Source of the DNA: Candidatus Anoxychlamydiales bacterium
Lineage (GTDB): Bacteria > Chlamydiota > Chlamydiia > Chlamydiales > SM23-39
NCBI GenBank assembly: GCA_011064905.1
Contig: JAAKFW010000040.1
Location: 1 to 10,041 of the forward strand
Direction of reading: 5' to 3'
DNA: 10,041 nucleotides
Positions within the stretch are counted from its first letter, which is position 1. The number at the start of each line of letters is the position of its first letter. Shown here piece after piece: positions 7,304 through 10,041 of this stretch. The notes beneath the pieces were generated by a model that searched no databases, had not been told where the DNA came from, and saw nothing but the letters and a program-made list of their open reading frames with translations. The position numbers and the translations under genes are program-made.

Positions 7304-8758
7304 TTAAATGAAAAAAAGTAAAGATAGTGAGTATGAAATGATAAAATATATAGACATAGATAAAACGTCATTAAACGCTGTAACAATAGGCCCTGCTGCT
7401 ATCGCTGGATCTATACCGATTTTTGCGAAAAAAATAGGAGAGAAAACGCCTAAAAAGCTACCAGTAAAACAAGCTCCAATTAGCCCGGATCCGACCATAA
7501 CAGCGAGAGCAAATGGATTTGTTCCAAAAGGAGAAGAACCAATCAAATTCATAAGATAAACTATAACTCCACAAACCACTCCAAAAATAAGCCCTATTGT
7601 AGATCCTGTTAAAAGTTCTTTAAAAATAGCCTCAGCTCTAGTTCTTTTAGTTATAAGACCAAATGCTATGCTTCTAACAAGCACCGTAGAACATTGAATA
7701 CCAATATTTCCAGACATTCCTGTGATTAGTGGCACAAAAAACAGAACAAAAGTTAATAAAACGCTTTCTTTGCTTTGAAAAGAAGATATTATTCCTACAT
7801 TTATAAAGCCTGCAATTAAAGTAACTATTAACCAAGGAGAGCGAGCTAAAAATCTTTTCATGATAGGTTCTTCATTAGATACATTTTCATACGTACCAGA
7901 GATCTTAGCAAAAGTCTCGTCTGCTACATCTTCCATTGCCTCTAAAACATCTTCCCCAGCTATAACTCCAATTAATTTCTCTTTTTCATCAACAACTGGT
8001 AAAAACAAAAGTTTATACCTCTCAAAAAGATCGATAATATCTTTTCTTTTAACCTCTGCTATAACTTTATGTAAAATAGGTCTCATTACCTGTTTTAAAA
8101 AAGCTTCTTCGTGGTTTACAACCATGTTTCTTGCAGGAACATATCCCTTTAGCTCCTGATTGTCATTTAATATAAAAATACCCTTTGTAAAATCGATTCT
8201 AGGATGGTCGTGAATAAAATTTGCAGCATCTTTAATTGTTTTATCCATATTAAATGCAAAAAAATCACTTGTCATCAACCTTCCGGCTGAATTTCTTTTA
8301 TGTTTTTTTTGCTCTAAAATTTTTTTAGCCTGTTTAGGATTGATTATCTCCATAAACCTTTTAAAACGTCTCTCTGACATATCATCTAAAATAAAAACAG
8401 CTTCATCTGTAGGCATTTTTTCAAATAGTTTTTTTACCTCTCTCTCTGGCATATATCTAAATATAGTAAGCCTTGTCTCTGGAGTTGTATTAATTATAAA
8501 GTTGATTTTTGCATCTCTTGTTTGTAGGCTATCATATAATATAGGCCTTGCATGAAAAGGCAAGTGAGCAGCTGCATATGCTAGATCTATAGCTGAGTGC
8601 TGAGTCGCTATTTTGGCAATATCATGAGATATTACTTGTGATGTTTTCTTATGGAAAGCTCTTTCTAATTTTTCTTTTAAAAGATCATCTATTTTTGTAG
8701 TTGGAGACTGCATTAAATCTACTTGATTTTCATAATCTTTATTATTTGAATCTTCCAT
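7304..8758 (-). CDS. mgtE: Magnesium transporter MgtE
   Basis: Inner-membrane Mg2+ channel/transporter, gated by cytosolic Mg2+ in characterised members. Domains in order are a helical MgtE N domain (about 40-160, with PEREVKKLFEKMPTDEA at 104-120), two CBS domains (about 165-225 and 226-285), a plug-like connecting helix, and five membrane helices (about 308-328, 333-355, 380-402, 412-440 and 455-483). The pore helix signature is visible in FVPLITGMSGNIGIQ (341-355). D464 in the last helix (AGPIVTAFNDV) corresponds to the aspartate that forms the Mg2+ selectivity site in Thermus MgtE. At 484 residues it is slightly long, owing to an N-terminal hydrophilic stretch of some 35 residues. The start at 8756-8758 is preceded by AAGGA (8765-8769) at a 6-base spacing. 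That site lies in a small hairpin. It is transcribed in the direction of the gyr cluster, 79 bases upstream of it, with no terminator visible between. Confidence 0.95.
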   Translation of the reverse strand: MEDSNNKDYENQVDLMQSPTTKIDDLLKEKLERAFHKKTSQVISHDIAKIATQHSAIDLAYAAAHLPFHARPILYDSLQTRDAKINFIINTTPETRLTIFRYMPEREVKKLFEKMPTDEAVFILDDMSERRFKRFMEIINPKQAKKILEQKKHKRNSAGRLMTSDFFAFNMDKTIKDAANFIHDHPRIDFTKGIFILNDNQELKGYVPARNMVVNHEEAFLKQVMRPILHKVIAEVKRKDIIDLFERYKLLFLPVVDEKEKLIGVIAGEDVLEAMEDVADETFAKISGTYENVSNEEPIMKRFLARSPWLIVTLIAGFINVGIISSFQSKESVLLTFVLFFVPLITGMSGNIGIQCSTVLVRSIAFGLITKRTRAEAIFKELLTGSTIGLIFGVVCGVIVYLMNLIGSSPFGTNPFALAVMVGSGLIGACFTGSFLGVFSPIFFAKIGIDPAIAAGPIVTAFNDVLSMSIYFIISYSLSLLFFI

Positions 8759-8764
8759 GATTTA

Positions 8765-8780
8765 TCCTTAACGCTTAAGG
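8765..8780 (-). promoter_or_regulatory. Hairpin covering the mgtE ribosome binding site
   Basis: Positions 8766-8771 and 8775-8780 form a perfect 6-bp inverted repeat (CCTTAA / TTAAGG) around a 3-base loop. In the mgtE mRNA the 3' arm holds AAGG of the Shine-Dalgarno AAGGA (8765-8769), 6 bases before the start codon. Folding would occlude ribosome binding. The stem is short, so the effect would be modest. Confidence 0.45.
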
Positions 8781-8794
8781 GCAAGCGAAAACAA

Positions 8795-8823
8795 AATATA
8801 AATATATCTTTGTTTAAATACAA
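8795..8823 (-). promoter_or_regulatory. Candidate sigma70-type promoter of mgtE
   Basis: On the reverse strand TTGTAT (8818-8823) and TATATT (8795-8800) are 17 bases apart: 3/6 and 5/6 matches to consensus. RNA would begin near 8788, leaving a leader of about 30 bases that contains the RBS hairpin. The context is very AT-rich, so this is tentative. Confidence 0.35.
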
Positions 8824-8906
8824 GATTTAAAAAATTTAAAGTCTGATTAAAATTTTTCTATCCAAAATCAAAAAACTCTTGTATTATTTATTTTTCATTA
8901 AAAAAA

Positions 8907-8911
8907 AGGAG
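8907..8911 (+). promoter_or_regulatory. Shine-Dalgarno fixing the histone-fold gene start
   Basis: AGGAG lies 6 bases before the ATG at 8918-8920, preceded by a run of A. It selects this ATG over the upstream in-frame TTG at 8879, which has no such site and would add 13 residues unlike the family. Confidence 0.8.
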
Positions 8912-8917
8912 AAAATC

Positions 8918-9109
8918 ATGCCTGAGACATTAGTAGTTGTTAGTAAAATTAAAAAATTTATCAAAGAAAAAGCAGAGCTTAGCACATCTGCTGGAGCAAT
9001 TGATAAAATCTCTGAGATAGTTGAAAAAGAGTGCTTAAAAGCGGCTCAAAAAGCTAAAGAGTCCAATAGAAAAACTGTATTAGATAGAGATTTTCCAGAA
9101 GAGATGTAG
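8918..9109 (+). CDS. Small bacterial histone-fold protein
   Basis: A 63-residue protein whose layout fits a single histone fold. A short helix (about residues 6-19, VVVSKIKKFIKEKA) is followed by a long central helix (about 23-48, AGAIDKISEIVEKECLKAAQKAK), a loop NRKTV (50-54) and DRDF (56-59). R51 and T53 match the paired Arg/Thr of archaeal histones, where HMfB has GRKTIKAED. The third helix is cut short, ending PEEM, as reported for the minimal bacterial histones such as Bdellovibrio HBb. It is lysine-rich and has no signal peptide. By family it would dimerise and bind or bend DNA; that is inference. It is not an HctA/HctB-type H1-like protein, which lack this fold. The start is set by AGGAG 6 bases upstream. 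It stands alone between the divergent mgtE and the downstream menA, and may share a transcript with menA 66 bases on. Confidence 0.72.
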   Translation: MPETLVVVSKIKKFIKEKAELSTSAGAIDKISEIVEKECLKAAQKAKESNRKTVLDRDFPEEM

Positions 9110-9135
9110 AAAGTCTCAGCCTGGCTATTTATTAC

Positions 9136-9151
9136 GAGAGTTTTTGCTCTC
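9136..9151 (+). terminator. Weak hairpin between the histone-fold gene and menA
   Basis: GAGAG (9136-9140) and CTCTC (9147-9151) form a 5-bp stem around a 6-base T-rich loop, followed by an interrupted T-rich stretch (ctaatttatattta). It could attenuate or end the histone transcript, but the stem is short and the T-tract is broken. Confidence 0.25.
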
Positions 9152-9175
9152 CTAATTTATATTTATAGAAACCAT

Positions 9176-10041
9176 ATGTTAAAAAAACTAAAAGTTTGGG
9201 CCGTCGCGACAAGAGCAGAGACTCTCGTCGCTTCAATAAGCCCTATGATTATTGGAACTTTTTTAGCCTCTAAAGAGGTTAAACTAAATTACCTAGTTTT
9301 AGCTTTAACATATCTTTATGGTATTTGTTTGCATATAGGCACTAATCTATCTAATGATTATTATGACTATCTGAAAGGAGTTGATACTGATGATAGGATC
9401 GCTCCTTTTAGTACAATACAAAGAAACCTAACATCTTTAAAGCAGATAAAAATTGCGTTTTCCCTCTCATTTTTATTTGCTTTTTTTATTGGGCTTTTTT
9501 TAATAATACAAGGAGGAATAATTACAGCTTCCTTATTTGTTTTCCCAATAATTTTTGGATATTATTATACAGCTGGCAAAAACCCGCTTGGATACATGGG
9601 TCTTGGAGAAATTTTAGTTCTTGTTTTTTTTGGTCCATATGCTTGTTTGGGAACTTATTATCTTCAAACTCTAAAAATTTCATATCTTCCTATAATTGCA
9701 AGTTTAGGGCCAGGATTTTTATCTGTTGCAATATTAGTTATTAATAATTTAAGAGATATCGATCTTGATAAAATTGGTGCTAAAATAACATTAGCCGTAA
9801 GGTTTGGGGAAAAATTCGCTAAAGCTGAATATGTTGCAAGTCTAACTTTAGCTTTTTTAGTTCCTTTTATTTACTTTATGCTGCTCAGAAAGCCACTTGT
9901 TTTAGCAGCTAATGTTTTTATTTTTTTCGCACCTTTCAAACTTATCTACAGTTTTAAAAACCCAAAGCTTTTAAATGAGGGTCTTAAAAAAACAGTTCTA
10001 CTTTTAATTATTTATACTATAGTTTTCTCATCCGCTCTATA
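9176..10041 (+). CDS. menA: 1,4-dihydroxy-2-naphthoate polyprenyltransferase (MenA), 3' end cut by window
   Basis: Integral membrane UbiA-family enzyme that attaches the polyprenyl chain to dihydroxynaphthoate in menaquinone synthesis. The frame opens with ATG at 9176-9178 and stays open for 288 codons to the window edge; MenA usually has about 290-310 residues, so little is missing. The first aspartate-rich motif is NLSNDYYDYLKGVDTDDR (57-74) and the second is NNLRDIDLDKIG (190-201), followed by ITLAVRFG (204-211). These bind Mg2+-diphosphate in the family. The segment LGYMGLGEILVLVFFGPYACLGTYYLQ, given here in parts as LGYMGLGEI (138-146) and GTYYLQ (159-164), is typical of MenA rather than UbiA. 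Multiple hydrophobic helices fill the rest. No good Shine-Dalgarno precedes the ATG. Nothing else of the quinone pathway is in view, so whether the chorismate or futalosine route feeds it cannot be told. Confidence 0.92.
   Translation, partial: MLKKLKVWAVATRAETLVASISPMIIGTFLASKEVKLNYLVLALTYLYGICLHIGTNLSNDYYDYLKGVDTDDRIAPFSTIQRNLTSLKQIKIAFSLSFLFAFFIGLFLIIQGGIITASLFVFPIIFGYYYTAGKNPLGYMGLGEILVLVFFGPYACLGTYYLQTLKISYLPIIASLGPGFLSVAILVINNLRDIDLDKIGAKITLAVRFGEKFAKAEYVASLTLAFLVPFIYFMLLRKPLVLAANVFIFFAPFKLIYSFKNPKLLNEGLKKTVLLLIIYTIVFSSAL

Noticed and set aside
7308..7559. Forward-strand open frames inside mgtE (also 7860-8159 and 8340-8555)
   Set aside because: They mirror the low-stop antisense of membrane and CBS domain codons and resemble no known protein.
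8882..8887. TATTAT as a -10 box for the histone-fold gene
   Set aside because: No acceptable -35 element at 16-18 bases upstream and the region is so AT-rich that such hexamers are expected by chance.
8879..8917. N-terminal 13-residue extension of the histone-fold gene from a TTG codon
   Set aside because: No ribosome binding site precedes the TTG, and a strong AGGAG sits just before the internal ATG at 8918.

Overview
The window is AT-rich bacterial DNA, and both its gene content and its gene order point to Chlamydiota. The reverse-strand series mgtE - DUF721/DciA-like - gyrB - gyrA - tmk - holB matches, from memory, the arrangement around CT187-CT194 of Chlamydia trachomatis, minus the genes I recall between the DUF721 gene and mgtE there (CT192 and tgt). 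DUF4116 repeats at the left edge and a histone-fold protein at the right are not features I associate with Chlamydiaceae. A non-Chlamydiaceae, amoeba- or arthropod-associated chlamydia is therefore most likely. The lineage is inferred from gene order and protein signatures, not from a database search.

Layout. Positions 1-162 (+) hold the tail of a degraded DUF4116-repeat protein: two nearly identical 25-codon repeats, one with a 10-base deletion that breaks the frame. Positions 204-7224 (-) are a compact replication cluster read right to left: DUF721/DciA-like (possible helicase-loader family), gyrB, gyrA, tmk (dTMP kinase) and holB (clamp-loader delta'). The gaps are 34, 23, 6 and 76 bases. 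One plausible sigma70-type promoter lies just upstream at 7270-7298. Positions 7304-8758 (-) encode the magnesium transporter MgtE, with its own candidate promoter and a short hairpin that covers its ribosome binding site. After a 159-base divergent intergenic region, a 63-residue single-histone-fold protein lies on the + strand at 8918-9109. It is followed by menA (9176 to the window end, truncated at its 3' end), the prenyltransferase of menaquinone synthesis.

How the genes fit together. The reverse cluster joins DNA supercoiling (GyrA/GyrB), precursor supply (Tmk), clamp loading (HolB) and possibly helicase loading (DUF721). The small histone would add a DNA-packaging protein next door, but on the other strand and in a separate transcription unit. 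MgtE and MenA serve Mg2+ uptake and respiratory quinone synthesis.

Most of the window is conserved housekeeping sequence. The items most worth a second look are the bacterial histone-fold protein, the decaying DUF4116 repeats, the RBS-covering hairpin in the mgtE leader, and the Thr/Pro residues at the two main quinolone-resistance positions of GyrA.
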